From assembly GCF_021390495.1 (NCBI RefSeq), contig NZ_JAJEJP010000001.1, positions 682,001 to 746,000 of the forward strand: a DNA stretch of 64,000 nt, read 5' to 3'. The translations under genes were made by a program, and so were the position numbers. Source of the DNA: Paraburkholderia sp. ZP32-5 (lineage in GTDB: Bacteria > Pseudomonadota > Gammaproteobacteria > Burkholderiales > Burkholderiaceae). Shown piece after piece: positions 1 to 8,977 of the stretch. Below the pieces are notes generated by a model. It was given only the letters and a program-made list of their open reading frames with translations. It searched no databases and was not told where the DNA came from. How positions within the stretch are numbered: position 1 is the first letter of the stretch; each line of letters opens with the position of its first letter.

Positions 1-236
1 AGCGTATCGGCCGAGCGGCCCGCGAGCGCCCGCGACGCAAGCGTGGCGACGTATTGCACGCTGATCGCGGCGCCCGCGAGCACCGCGCTATAGCCGAGAT
101 CGCCATGCACGTAGCCGGGCAGCACCGCGAGCGGAATGCCGATGGTCAGGTAGCAAACAAAGGTGAAAAAGACGACCGGAATGATCTGCAAGGTCGTCGC
201 AAATTCGCTGCGAACGGGCGCGGAGTCGGTGGACAT
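1..236 (-). CDS. YhhS-family MFS transporter, N-terminal part (cut by window edge)
   Basis: Only the first 78 codons lie in the window; the gene continues past position 1. It starts at the ATG whose complement is at 234-236. The visible protein has a short hydrophilic N-terminus, a first membrane helix near residues 18-40 ending in [20 protein letters not shown], and a second helix leading into [14 protein letters not shown]. That order closely follows E. coli YhhS ([18 protein letters not shown], then ATLLSRPHAGRYAD), an inner-membrane major-facilitator efflux-type transporter of the UPF0226 group. The substrate cannot be told from this fragment. It is divergent from the xanthine dehydrogenase operon and shares about 400 bp of upstream DNA with it. 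Family assignment is from recalled motif similarity, not a search. Confidence 0.8.
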   Translation of the reverse strand, partial: MSTDSAPVRSEFATTLQIIPVVFFTFVCYLTIGIPLAVLPGYVHGDLGYSAVLAGAAISVQYVATLASRALAGRSADT

Positions 237-635
237 CGGGAAAACGAGACTTGAAATCGGCGGGAGTGCGTGATTGTCCCATGGAACCGATTCCCTTGCA
301 GGATTTGCTTAATTAATCGTCGGATTAAAGGCGGTTTTGTGGGCCTCGGCGCGCTTATAAAGGGTCGTTTTGGGGGTGTCTGGGGCTGCTTTGCACGCCT
401 CGCGGCCATGTTCGCCATGGTTTGTGATGGCTTTAATGCCATAAAAACTTGCAAAAGGCGGCAATATTTCCTTCTGAACATAAGCGCAACGCGGTGCATA
501 TCCCTGCCGATATCGCTCTACGGATATGTCCTGCATGCAATTGCCGCTATGGGTTGTGTTTATTGATGATGATAGTTTTCGAACCATCGACGCGGCACGT
601 CCGCGCGAACACAGAACAGACGAGAGCAATGAGAC
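237..635. other. Divergent intergenic region between the yhhS-like gene and xdhA
   Basis: This 399-bp spacer holds no credible gene. It should contain both divergent promoters. It is more AT-rich than its flanks in two stretches, around 303-330 and 540-600. The one clear symmetric element is the palindrome at 313-328, listed separately. No convincing -35/-10 pair was found for xdhA. Confidence 0.6.
313..328. promoter_or_regulatory. 16-bp palindrome, candidate operator
   Basis: TTAATC and GATTAA form perfect 6-bp arms around the 4-bp centre GTCG. It sits in AT-rich DNA 77 bp upstream of the yhhS-like start and about 310 bp upstream of xdhA. It could be an operator for a dimeric regulator of either gene. 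The regulator is unknown, and a chance palindrome of this size is possible. Confidence 0.35.
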
Positions 636-2153
636 ATGACTGAGCCGATTCGCTTCTATCACCGCAACGCGATCCGCGAAATCAAGGACGCGCCCGTCAC
701 CCGCACGGTGCTGCAGTATCTGCGCGAGGACGCGCATTGCACCGGCACCAAGGAAGGCTGCGCCGAAGGCGACTGCGGCGCGTGCACCGTGGTGATCGGC
801 GAGCCCAACGCGGCGGGCGGCGTCGATTTCAAGGCGGTCAACGCGTGCATCCAGTTTCTTCCGACGCTCGACGGCCGCGCGCTGTTCACCGTCGAAGACC
901 TGCGCCAGCCCGACGGCTCGCTGCATCCGGTGCAGCAGGCGATGGTGGATTGCCACGGCTCGCAATGCGGCTTCTGCACGCCGGGCTTCATCATGTCGAT
1001 GTGGGCGCTGTACGAAAAGCATGGCCACGAGCATGGCTGCGCGAACCGTACGGTGCCGTCGCGCGACACGATCAACAACGCGCTGACCGGCAACCTGTGC
1101 CGCTGCACCGGCTACCGGCCGATCGTCGAGGCGGCCGAGCAGATGTTCGAGGCGCCCGCGCCGCAAGCGCCGGTCGATGTGAAGGCGCTGGCGGCGTCGC
1201 TCGCATCGCTCGGGCGCAACGACACATTCCACTACGAACACGCGGGCCAGCGCTTTGCCGCGCCGCGCACGGTCGCGGCACTCGCGCAACTGAAGGAAGC
1301 CGAGCCGGCCGCGCGGATTCTGGCAGGCAGCACCGACATCGGCCTGTGGGTCACCAAGCAGATGCGCGAACTCGGCAACATCGTCTATGTCGGCCAGATC
1401 GCCGAGTTGCAAAAGCTCGTAACGAATGACGACTGGATCGAGATCGGCGCGGGCGTCAGCGTCGAGAAAGCCTACGCGGAGATCGCGAAGCAGTACCCGG
1501 AACTCACCGAGATGTGGCAGCGCTTTGCATCGCTGCCGATCCGCAATGCCGGCACGCTCGGCGGCAATATCGCCAACGGCTCGCCGATCGGCGATTCGAT
1601 GCCGGGGCTGATCGCGCTCGGCGCGCGCGTGATCGTGCGCGGTGGCGACATCGAGCGCGAGATGCCGCTCGAAGACCTGTACCTCGCGTATCAGAAGAAG
1701 GATATGGCCGAGCACGAGTTCGTCGTCGGCCTGAAGGTGCCGACGCGCAGCGGCGCGCGCGCGAATCTGCGCTTTCGCACCTACAAGTTGTCAAAGCGTT
1801 TCGATTCGGACATCTCGGCCGTGTGCGCGGCGTTCTCGTTTATCGCCGACGGCAACACGATTCGCGAGCCGCGCATTGCGTTCGGCGGCATGGCCGCGAC
1901 GCCGAAGCGCGCGCTGCATGCCGAAGCCGTGCTGCGCGACGCCGAATGGCACGAGGCGAGCGCGCAGGCCGCGATGCTCGCGCTCGGCAACGACTACGCG
2001 CCGCTGTCCGACATGCGCGCGACCAGCGACTACCGGCTCGAAAGCGCAAAGAACACGCTGTACCGCTTCTGGCTCGAAACGCGCCCGCACAACCCGCTGC
2101 CGAAAAATCTGCTCGACGTGCGCGCGGTCGAGCCGGCCGGCGCGAGCGTTTGA
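636..2153 (+). CDS. xdhA: Xanthine dehydrogenase small subunit (2Fe-2S / FAD)
   Basis: This is the electron-transfer subunit of the molybdenum enzyme that oxidises hypoxanthine to xanthine and urate in purine breakdown. It has 505 residues. The plant-type 2Fe-2S domain comes first, with Cys42, Cys47, Cys50 and Cys71 (GCAEGDCGAC region). The second 2Fe-2S helical domain follows, with CGFC and LCRCTGYRP near residues 110-160. The FAD-binding domain begins near residue 195, with LAGSTDIGLW and LGGNIANGSPIGD, and the CO-dehydrogenase flavoprotein C-terminal domain ends the protein. The order matches bacterial XdhA. It starts at ATG 636. xdhB follows after 37 bp, so the two are probably co-transcribed. 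Confidence 0.95.
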   Translation: MTEPIRFYHRNAIREIKDAPVTRTVLQYLREDAHCTGTKEGCAEGDCGACTVVIGEPNAAGGVDFKAVNACIQFLPTLDGRALFTVEDLRQPDGSLHPVQQAMVDCHGSQCGFCTPGFIMSMWALYEKHGHEHGCANRTVPSRDTINNALTGNLCRCTGYRPIVEAAEQMFEAPAPQAPVDVKALAASLASLGRNDTFHYEHAGQRFAAPRTVAALAQLKEAEPAARILAGSTDIGLWVTKQMRELGNIVYVGQIAELQKLVTNDDWIEIGAGVSVEKAYAEIAKQYPELTEMWQRFASLPIRNAGTLGGNIANGSPIGDSMPGLIALGARVIVRGGDIEREMPLEDLYLAYQKKDMAEHEFVVGLKVPTRSGARANLRFRTYKLSKRFDSDISAVCAAFSFIADGNTIREPRIAFGGMAATPKRALHAEAVLRDAEWHEASAQAAMLALGNDYAPLSDMRATSDYRLESAKNTLYRFWLETRPHNPLPKNLLDVRAVEPAGASV

Positions 2154-2190
2154 GCGCGGCACGGTCACAGAGCATACGGAGAACATCACA

Positions 2191-4560
2191 ATGAACCAGC
2201 AAGCCGAACCGTTCCTGAAAGAGCTTCAGGCGCTCGACGACTTCACCCAGGTGCACGTGTCGCGGCCGCACGAATCCGCGCATCTGCACGTGAGCGGCCG
2301 CGCGACCTACACCGACGACATCCCCGAGGTGGCCGGCACGCTGCACGCGGCGCTCGGTTTGTCGTCGAAGGCGCACGCGAAGATCGTGTCGATCTCGCTC
2401 GACAAGGTGCGCGCGACGCCTGGTGTAGTCGCGGTCTTTACCGCCGACGATATCCCCGGCGTCAACGACGTCGGCCCGATCATCCACGGCGACGATCCGA
2501 TTCTCGCCAATGGCGTCGTGCAATACATCGGTCAGCCGATGTTTATCGTGGTCGCGACGTCGCACGATGTCGCGCGTCTCGGCGCGCGGCGCGCCGAGGT
2601 GGTCTACGAGGAATTGCCCGCGGTGCTGACCGCGCAGCAGGCGCGCGCCGCGAACCAGTTCGTGCTGCCGCCGATGAAACTCGCGCGCGGCGATGCCGGC
2701 ACGAAGATCGCGCGCGCCGCGCATCGCGAGGCCGGCGAAATGCTGCTCGGTGGTCAGGAGCAGTTCTATCTGGAAGGGCAGATCTCGTACGCGGTGCCGA
2801 AGGACGACGACGGCATGCATGTGTACTGCTCGACCCAGCATCCGACCGAAATGCAGCATCTGGTTGCGCATGCATTGGGTGTGGCTTCGCATAACGTGCT
2901 GATCGAATGCCGGCGCATGGGCGGCGGCTTCGGCGGCAAGGAATCGCAATCGGCGCTGTTCGCGTGCTGCGCGGCGCTCGCCGCATGGAAGCTGCTGTGC
3001 CCGGTCAAGCTGCGTCCGGATCGCGACGACGACATGATGGTGACCGGCAAGCGCCACGACTTTCACTACACGTTCGAAGTGGGCTACGACGAGCAGGGCG
3101 TGATCGACGGCGTCGCGGTCGACATGACGTCGCGCTGCGGTTTTTCCGCCGATCTGTCCGGCCCGGTGATGACGCGCGCGCTGTGCCACTTCGACAACGC
3201 GTACTGGCTGTCGGATGTATCGATCGACGGCTTTTGCGGCAAGACCAACACGCAGTCGAATACCGCGTTTCGCGGCTTCGGTGGTCCGCAGGGTGCGTTC
3301 GCGATCGAGTACATCCTCGACAACGTCGCGCGCTCGGTCGGCATGGATTCGCTCGACGTGCGGCGCCGCAATCTATACGGCAAGACCGAGCGCAACCAGA
3401 CGCCGTATGGTCAGGTGGTCGAAGACAACGTGATTCACGAGCTGATCGACGAACTCGAAGCGACCAGCGACTATCGCGCGCGCCGCAAGGCAATCGACGA
3501 ATTCAACGCGAACAACGAGATCCTGAAGAAGGGGCTGGCGCTGACGCCGGTCAAGTTCGGCATCGCGTTCAACGTCACGCACTTCAATCAGGCCGGCGCG
3601 CTGGTGCATATCTACACCGATGGCTCGGTGCTCGTGAATCACGGCGGCACCGAAATGGGCCAGGGCTTGAACACGAAGGTCGCGCAGGTCGTCGCGCATG
3701 AGCTGGGTGTTGGCTTTAACCGCATCCGCGTGACCGCGACCGATACCAGCAAGGTTGCCAATACATCGGCGACGGCCGCATCGACCGGCTCCGATCTGAA
3801 CGGCAAGGCCGCGCAGGATGCCGCGCGGCAGTTGCGCGAACGGCTCGCCGCGTTTGCCGCCGAAAAGTTCGGCGACGGCCACGTGAATGCCGCCGATGTG
3901 CGCTTCGCGCACGATTGCGTGGTGGTCGGCGACGCGATCGTGCCGTTCGGCGAAGTGATCGCGAAGGCGTATCTCGCGCGCGTCCAGTTGTGGTCCGACG
4001 GCTTTTACGCGACGCCGAAGCTGTACTGGGATCAGTCGAAGCTGCAAGGCCGGCCGTTTTACTACTACTCGTATGGCGCGGCGGTATCGGAAGTCGTCAT
4101 CGATACGCTGACCGGCGAAATGCGCGTGCTGCGCGCGGATGCATTGCATGACGTGGGCGCGTCGCTGAATCCGGCGCTCGACGTCGGCCAGGTCGAAGGC
4201 GCGTTCATTCAGGGCATGGGCTGGCTCACCACGGAAGAGTTGTGGTGGAACGCGGGCGGCAAGCTGATGACGCACGCGCCGTCCACCTACAAGATCCCGA
4301 CCGTCAACGATGTGCCGCCGGTCTTCAACGTGAAGCTGTTCAAGAACCGCAACGCGGAGGACAGCATCCATCGTTCGAAGGCGACCGGCGAGCCGCCGCT
4401 GCTGCTGCCGTTCTCGGTGTTCTTCGCGGTGCGCGACGCGGTGTCAGCGGTGGGTGCTCACAAGGTCAATCCACCGCTCAATGCGCCGGCGACCAGCGAG
4501 GAAATTCTGAAGGCAGTCGGCGCGGTGCGCGCCGCGACGACGGCGGCACGGTGCGCGTGA
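2191..4560 (+). CDS. xdhB: Xanthine dehydrogenase large subunit (molybdopterin-binding)
   Basis: This 789-residue catalytic subunit carries the molybdenum cofactor. Motifs seen include MGGGFGGKESQS near residue 243, FRGFGGPQG, and GGTEMGQGLNTK, all of which contact the molybdopterin. The GEPPLLLPF segment places the catalytic base at Glu734. The open frame runs far upstream inside xdhA, but ATG 2191 gives the usual N-terminus of the family and lies just after xdhA, so longer starts were rejected. It pairs with xdhA upstream. A shortened xdhC, the factor that loads sulfurated cofactor, follows at 56 bp. Confidence 0.95.
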   Translation: MNQQAEPFLKELQALDDFTQVHVSRPHESAHLHVSGRATYTDDIPEVAGTLHAALGLSSKAHAKIVSISLDKVRATPGVVAVFTADDIPGVNDVGPIIHGDDPILANGVVQYIGQPMFIVVATSHDVARLGARRAEVVYEELPAVLTAQQARAANQFVLPPMKLARGDAGTKIARAAHREAGEMLLGGQEQFYLEGQISYAVPKDDDGMHVYCSTQHPTEMQHLVAHALGVASHNVLIECRRMGGGFGGKESQSALFACCAALAAWKLLCPVKLRPDRDDDMMVTGKRHDFHYTFEVGYDEQGVIDGVAVDMTSRCGFSADLSGPVMTRALCHFDNAYWLSDVSIDGFCGKTNTQSNTAFRGFGGPQGAFAIEYILDNVARSVGMDSLDVRRRNLYGKTERNQTPYGQVVEDNVIHELIDELEATSDYRARRKAIDEFNANNEILKKGLALTPVKFGIAFNVTHFNQAGALVHIYTDGSVLVNHGGTEMGQGLNTKVAQVVAHELGVGFNRIRVTATDTSKVANTSATAASTGSDLNGKAAQDAARQLRERLAAFAAEKFGDGHVNAADVRFAHDCVVVGDAIVPFGEVIAKAYLARVQLWSDGFYATPKLYWDQSKLQGRPFYYYSYGAAVSEVVIDTLTGEMRVLRADALHDVGASLNPALDVGQVEGAFIQGMGWLTTEELWWNAGGKLMTHAPSTYKIPTVNDVPPVFNVKLFKNRNAEDSIHRSKATGEPPLLLPFSVFFAVRDAVSAVGAHKVNPPLNAPATSEEILKAVGAVRAATTAARCA

Positions 4561-4615
4561 TGGTGTGGCTGACGGTGCGTTTGATGGTGCGCGAGCGGAC
4601 CCAACGGAGCGAAGC

Positions 4616-5275
4616 ATGGAAACACGCGTGAATGATTTTCTGAGCGGGATGGTCGCGATGAGCGATCGCTCAGCGGTTCGCATCGGCCGGCGCGGCGCGT
4701 TCGAACCGCCGCGCCCGGCGCCGATGCATATCGTGCTGTTCGGCGCGGGGCACGTCGGCCACGCGCTGATCGAATTGCTCGGCATGTTGCCGTGCGTGGT
4801 GCAGTGGGTCGACGAACGCGACGAACTGTTCCCCGACGAAACGCCGCCGAACGTGCAGGTCGAAGCGACCGACACGCCCGATGCGATCGTCGACGCGGCG
4901 CCGCCGGGCGCATGGTTTCTCGTGATGACGCACAACCACGCGCTCGATTTTTCGCTGGCCGCGCGCATCATGCGGCGACGCGATTTCAGCTACTTCGGCA
5001 TGATCGGCTCGAAGACCAAGCGCGTGAAATTCGAGCGGCGTTTGCTCGAACGCGGGGTCGACCTCGATCGGCTTGCGGAGATGACGTGTCCGATCGGCGT
5101 CGAGGGGATCGTCGACAAGGCGCCTTCGGCGATTGCGATTGCGGTGTGCGCTCAGTTGCTGCGGTTGAGGACGCAACAGGTTGCGGGCCGTGCGTTGGCC
5201 GGCGCGTCCGCGCGGCTTCACGTGCGTGATGTCGGACAGCACATCGATCAGCACGTGGTGCCGGCGAGCGCATAA
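4616..5275 (+). CDS. xdhC: XdhC-like molybdenum cofactor insertion protein, N-terminally shortened
   Basis: XdhC binds the molybdenum cofactor, promotes its sulfuration and passes it to XdhB. This frame has 219 residues. From residue 38 it matches the C-terminal Rossmann domain: HIVLFGAGHVGHALIELLG, then FLVMTHNHALDFSLAARIM, YFGMIGSKTKR and CPIGVEGIVDKAP. The usual N-terminal XdhC/CoxI domain, with the GTIGGGHLE and QCCGG signatures, is absent. Family members are typically 270-340 residues. Only 55 bp separate it from the xdhB stop, so the missing part is not encoded upstream in another frame. An alternative start at ATG 4565 adds 17 unrelated residues and was not preferred. The protein may be a deletion product or a natural short form. 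Identity of the C-terminal domain is secure; activity is uncertain. Confidence 0.8.
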   Translation: METRVNDFLSGMVAMSDRSAVRIGRRGAFEPPRPAPMHIVLFGAGHVGHALIELLGMLPCVVQWVDERDELFPDETPPNVQVEATDTPDAIVDAAPPGAWFLVMTHNHALDFSLAARIMRRRDFSYFGMIGSKTKRVKFERRLLERGVDLDRLAEMTCPIGVEGIVDKAPSAIAIAVCAQLLRLRTQQVAGRALAGASARLHVRDVGQHIDQHVVPASA

Positions 5276-5316
5276 AGTACACGGCACAAACAGACAGTTA
5301 GCTTGCGAGAGCGTTG

Positions 5317-5353
5317 GAGGGGACGGTGCTGGTGCGCCGATCCCCTCTTTTTT
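5317..5353 (+). terminator. Rho-independent terminator after xdhC
   Basis: GAGGGGA (5317-5323) pairs with TCCCCTC (5341-5347) across a 17-base loop and is followed by six T residues. It lies 42 bp after the xdhC stop, on the correct strand, and just before the convergent LysR gene ends. Confidence 0.65.
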
Positions 5354-5390
5354 CGCGGTGCAGAGTGCTTCGTTGCGCTTGCGGCGGTAT

Positions 5391-6341
5391 CTACCGCGCC
5401 TTCACCCGCGGCTTTTTCCGCGTGACCAGTTCATCCGACACGTCGGACATCAACGTGCGCAGCCAGCCGATATCGCTCGGCCGGTCCGGCTGCGGATGCC
5501 ACATCTGATAGCACTTGATGCGCGGAAACGCGATCGGCACATCGACGACCGCAAGCGGCAGCATGCTCGCGTAATGCAACGCGAAGCGGCGCGTGGTCGT
5601 AAAGATCAGATCCGATTGCAGCAGCGTCTGCGGCACCAGCCCGAAATACGGCAGCGTCGCGACGATGCGCCGTTGCGCCTGTGCGCGCGCGAAACCGGTA
5701 TCGATCGCGCCGCCGCGCGCGCCGCTATATGGCGCCGGCGCCAGATGCGGCGCGGCCAGATAGGCATCGCGCGTCATCGGCGTGCGCGCGAGCGGATGAT
5801 CGGCGCGCATCATGCACACGACGGTGTCGGCGAACAGATCGCTGCGCTCGAAACACGGATCGGGCTTCGGCCAGTTGCCGATCACGAGGTCGAGTTCGCC
5901 GGCGTCGAGCGCGGCCGCATGATCGAACAGCGGCCCGAGCGATTCGATTTCGAGCCGCGCATGCGGCGCCGCCTCGCGAAAACGCGCGATCACGGTCGGC
6001 ATGAAGAAATCGTTCAGATAGTCGGGCGCGGCGATACGGAATGTGCGGCGCGAGCGGCCCGCATCGAAATCGCCGTGCGGCGTCGCGACGAAATCGACAT
6101 CGCGCAATATGCGTTGCGCCGTTGCGAGCAGCGACTCGCCGTATTCGGTCGGCACCATGCCCGACTTGCCGCGTACCAGAATCGGATCGCCGAGCGTTTC
6201 GCGCAGCTTGCGCAGCGCGGTGCTGATCGCGGGCTGGGTCTGGTTCAGACGCAAGGCGGTCTGCGTGACGCTGCGCTCGACCAGCAGCGTGCGCAGCACG
6301 CGCACGAGCCAGATATCGAGGGAGGCGGCGATGTCGTCCAT
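5391..6341 (-). CDS. LysR-family transcriptional regulator
   Basis: This 316-residue LysR-type regulator has an N-terminal winged helix-turn-helix at residues 18-75 (AALRLNQTQPAIS-like recognition region, then LRETLGDPILVR). A periplasmic-binding-protein fold effector domain starts near residue 95 (RTFRIAAPDYLNDFF). The basic C-terminus TRKKPRVKAR is a small extension. Effector and targets are unknown. It is convergent with xdhC and upstream of no obvious divergent partner; the next gene in its own direction is a GST-like isomerase transcribed the same way from further upstream. Proximity suggests possible control of the xdh genes, but nothing in the sequence proves it. Confidence 0.9.
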   Translation of the reverse strand: MDDIAASLDIWLVRVLRTLLVERSVTQTALRLNQTQPAISTALRKLRETLGDPILVRGKSGMVPTEYGESLLATAQRILRDVDFVATPHGDFDAGRSRRTFRIAAPDYLNDFFMPTVIARFREAAPHARLEIESLGPLFDHAAALDAGELDLVIGNWPKPDPCFERSDLFADTVVCMMRADHPLARTPMTRDAYLAAPHLAPAPYSGARGGAIDTGFARAQAQRRIVATLPYFGLVPQTLLQSDLIFTTTRRFALHYASMLPLAVVDVPIAFPRIKCYQMWHPQPDRPSDIGWLRTLMSDVSDELVTRKKPRVKAR

Positions 6342-6529
6342 GATTGGGGCGCGGCGGCGCGAGCGGAATGTAGCGCTCGTCGCGCGGCGCGCGCGTGGGG
6401 TGCGAAGGTATAACCTTAGGCCCGTTTGCGCGCGAACGGCATAGCGCGCGCGGTATGGCGGGGATCAGCGCTGTACTGTGCCCAGGTGCGAATTCAGGCA
6501 TTCACGCGCGGATTCGCTGAAGCGCTCGC

Positions 6530-7180
6530 TCAGGCCGGCTTGTCCGCGAGGCCCCACGGCAGCGAACTGATCCGCTTCACTTCCCCCGATTCGAGCCAGT
6601 TCGGCGTGCGCGCGCAGTACAGCACCATCGGCAGCGCATCCTCGCCCCAGAACAGCTGATCGTTCAGACGGAAGGTCGGCACGCCATACACGCCGAGACT
6701 GATCGCATTGGCGGTGTTGCGCTGCAGTTGCGCTTTGACTTCTTCGCTTTTGATCAGCTCGGGGCCGTCCGGTTTGCCGACGCGCTCGCACAGCTCGGCA
6801 AACGCTTCGTCGCTCGACGGATCGCGCCCCTCGCGCCAGATGAAGCGGAAAATCTCGCGCACGAATTGCACGTCGCCGTTCGCAGCGGTCGCGAGCAGCA
6901 GCGGCTTCATCGAATCGAACGGATGTGCGGGCGGCATCTTGTAGCGGATGCCTAATTGCTCGGCGCGAAACAGCGCGTGCCGGTACATGAAGGTGCGCTT
7001 GGAGGGCACGCTGTACGCCGAGCGCTGACCCCAGTGGTGGTACAGCTCGTTGAGCACGACCGGCGTGAATCCGAAGTCGAAGCCGGGCCATTTGTCGTGC
7101 TGCTCGAGCAACAGGTAGGTGAACGGCGAGACGAAATCGTAAAACCACAGCGGCTGTTGGGCGTCGATGCCAACGGTCAT
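6530..7180 (-). CDS. 2-hydroxychromene-2-carboxylate isomerase-like (DsbA-fold, glutathione-type) protein
   Basis: This 216-residue protein has the kappa-class GST / HCCA-isomerase layout. The N-terminal YDFVSPFTYL holds the Ser-Pro-Phe site that replaces the CxxC of true DsbA proteins. The C-terminal GVYGVPTFRLNDQLFWGED is the usual cis-Pro and closing helix region. HCCA isomerases act in naphthalene degradation, but many Burkholderia paralogues have unknown substrates. No aromatic-degradation genes lie nearby, so only the fold and likely glutathione use are claimed. ATG 7180 is preceded by a GGAGAC ribosome-binding sequence. There is no signal peptide, so it is cytoplasmic. Confidence 0.8.
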   Translation of the reverse strand: MTVGIDAQQPLWFYDFVSPFTYLLLEQHDKWPGFDFGFTPVVLNELYHHWGQRSAYSVPSKRTFMYRHALFRAEQLGIRYKMPPAHPFDSMKPLLLATAANGDVQFVREIFRFIWREGRDPSSDEAFAELCERVGKPDGPELIKSEEVKAQLQRNTANAISLGVYGVPTFRLNDQLFWGEDALPMVLYCARTPNWLESGEVKRISSLPWGLADKPA

Positions 7181-7438
7181 AAATGTCTCCGGATTGCCTG
7201 TTCTGGAACTGCGCGGACGGTGCGTCCGCTATCTCGTCGAAATTGTAATGATCTTACGCGGTGCGGCCGGCGCTTGCACCGGTCGATATCCCCTGGTCGC
7301 GCGGGCTTGGTGGTGTTTCAGTACCTGCTTCATTACGTGTTTTTGTTGTCTGCGCTATTGCTCGCTGGGTTTGCATCCTTTGATGCGGTTTTAGTCCCGA
7401 TTTAGCGGCCAGCTTCGTCCCTTCGCTTTATTGCCGCT

Positions 7439-8977
7439 TTATTCCCGTTTGGCGCCGGTTTCAGCGGCTTCGTTCGTCGTGGAGGCGGTATCTCCGCCGC
7501 TCTGGCGCTCGCCGGAGGCCGGCGCTTTTGCAGAAGTTGCTGGCGGGCTTTGCCGCGCCGCTGCATCGCCGGCCTCGCGACCGTCATCCGCTTCGGCCGC
7601 CTCGTTCGCCTCCTCCAGCGGGCTCAGCGCGTCGCGGCCTTCGGTGAGCCGCCGCCGCACGAAGCCGATGTGCTCGCGCAGCACATAGAACTGGTCCGCG
7701 TACGCGAGCGGCATCTTCATCCCGTTGACCGAATCCTCGATCGCGTCGAGCCGCTCGATCAGCGACGTGCGCTCGGCCGCCGAGTGCTCGCTGAGCGCGC
7801 TGCGCTCGATTGCGATCAGCGAGCCGTACCAGCGGTAGATGCGCGACTTGACGCGCCATGCATACAACCCCGGCACGACGCGCAGCGCCGGCACCAGCAG
7901 CACGATCAGCGGCACGATCACCACCAGCATCCGGTCGGCGAGACTTGCGATCCAGAACGGCAGCGTGCGGTACAGGAAGCTCTTGCCGGACTTGTAGTAA
8001 CGCGCGGCGTCGTCGGAGAGCGGGAAGTCGTGCGCAATCGGCGCCGGAAATTCGCCGGCGCGCTGCATCACGGTCGCGCCGCCGTGCACCTCGCGCGCGG
8101 CTTCGATCAGCAGATCCGACAGCGCCGGGTGCAGCGAATTGCGCGCGACCAGCTCGGCGGTCGGCGCGACGATGCTGATCGATTCCGCCGGCAGGTTCTT
8201 GCCGAGGTCCAGGGCACCCATTGGCACCTTCAGCGCGGTCAGGTACGGAAAGCGCCGCGTATAGGCTTCGGCCTGCGTGAAATCGTAGAAGCGGATGTTC
8301 TGCGTGCGGTACAGCTTGCCCATCACCGCCGGCTGCGCCGAGTCGCCGGCGAGGAAGGCCGCGTCGATCTTGCCGTCGATCAGCGCGCTGGCCGCCTCTT
8401 CGCCCGACAGCGGCAACAGTTTGGTCGGGCCGCCCGGCACGATGCCATTGGCCTTCAGCAGCGCGAGCGCCAGTTCGCGCGTGCCGCTGCCCTCGGCGCC
8501 GATCGCGAGCCGCTGGCCCTTGAATTCGGACAGCCATTGAACCGGCGAGCCGTGATAGAAGACCGCGAGCGGCACGTAGGCGACGCTGCCGAGCGACATC
8601 AGGCCTTTGTCTTTCGCCACCGTGCCGGGCGCGATGCCGCTCTGCACGAAGCCGACATCGACGTTCGATTTCGAGTCGGACAGCCGGCTGAGATTGTCCT
8701 GCGAGCCTTGCGAGGCCAGCACGTTCACCGTAATGCGATTGCGCGCGAGGATCGTCTTGTACTTCTGCGCGGCGTTCCAGAAGGTGCTGCCCTCGGGGCC
8801 GGCGCTGATCGTCAGCGTGTTCGGCGGCGCGGGCTGGATCAGCCGCACGGCGGCCCAGATCGCGACGATGCCGAGCAGCACGAGCGGACCGAACGACACT
8901 GCCAGGTCGCGCCACGAGATCGCGACAAAGCGGGCGACGAGACGGGGAGGGCGGGAGCGGCCGGTAGCTGGCTTCAT
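7439..8977 (-). CDS. Membrane-anchored TAXI-family (NMT1-like) solute-binding protein
   Basis: This 512-residue protein starts at the ATG complementary to 8975-8977. The open frame extends 46 codons further, but that part is low-complexity and out of character. Residues about 24-44 form a membrane anchor. A TAXI/NMT1-like binding domain follows, with ISAGPEGSTFWNAAQKYK and AIGAEGSGTRELALALLKAN, up to about residue 320. A second membrane helix (RMLVVIVPLIVLLVPALRVV) comes near residue 340, then a helical cytoplasmic tail and a disordered Ala/Glu/Pro-rich end. TAXI proteins normally feed TRAP permeases, yet no DctQM-type permease lies nearby. It may be an orphan binding or sensing protein. The family is clear, the role is not. 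Confidence 0.8.
   Translation of the reverse strand: MKPATGRSRPPRLVARFVAISWRDLAVSFGPLVLLGIVAIWAAVRLIQPAPPNTLTISAGPEGSTFWNAAQKYKTILARNRITVNVLASQGSQDNLSRLSDSKSNVDVGFVQSGIAPGTVAKDKGLMSLGSVAYVPLAVFYHGSPVQWLSEFKGQRLAIGAEGSGTRELALALLKANGIVPGGPTKLLPLSGEEAASALIDGKIDAAFLAGDSAQPAVMGKLYRTQNIRFYDFTQAEAYTRRFPYLTALKVPMGALDLGKNLPAESISIVAPTAELVARNSLHPALSDLLIEAAREVHGGATVMQRAGEFPAPIAHDFPLSDDAARYYKSGKSFLYRTLPFWIASLADRMLVVIVPLIVLLVPALRVVPGLYAWRVKSRIYRWYGSLIAIERSALSEHSAAERTSLIERLDAIEDSVNGMKMPLAYADQFYVLREHIGFVRRRLTEGRDALSPLEEANEAAEADDGREAGDAAARQSPPATSAKAPASGERQSGGDTASTTNEAAETGAKRE

Noticed and set aside
1840..4371. Long minus-strand open frames under xdhB
   Set aside because: Shadows of the xdhB coding strand with skewed Arg/His composition and no recognisable motif.
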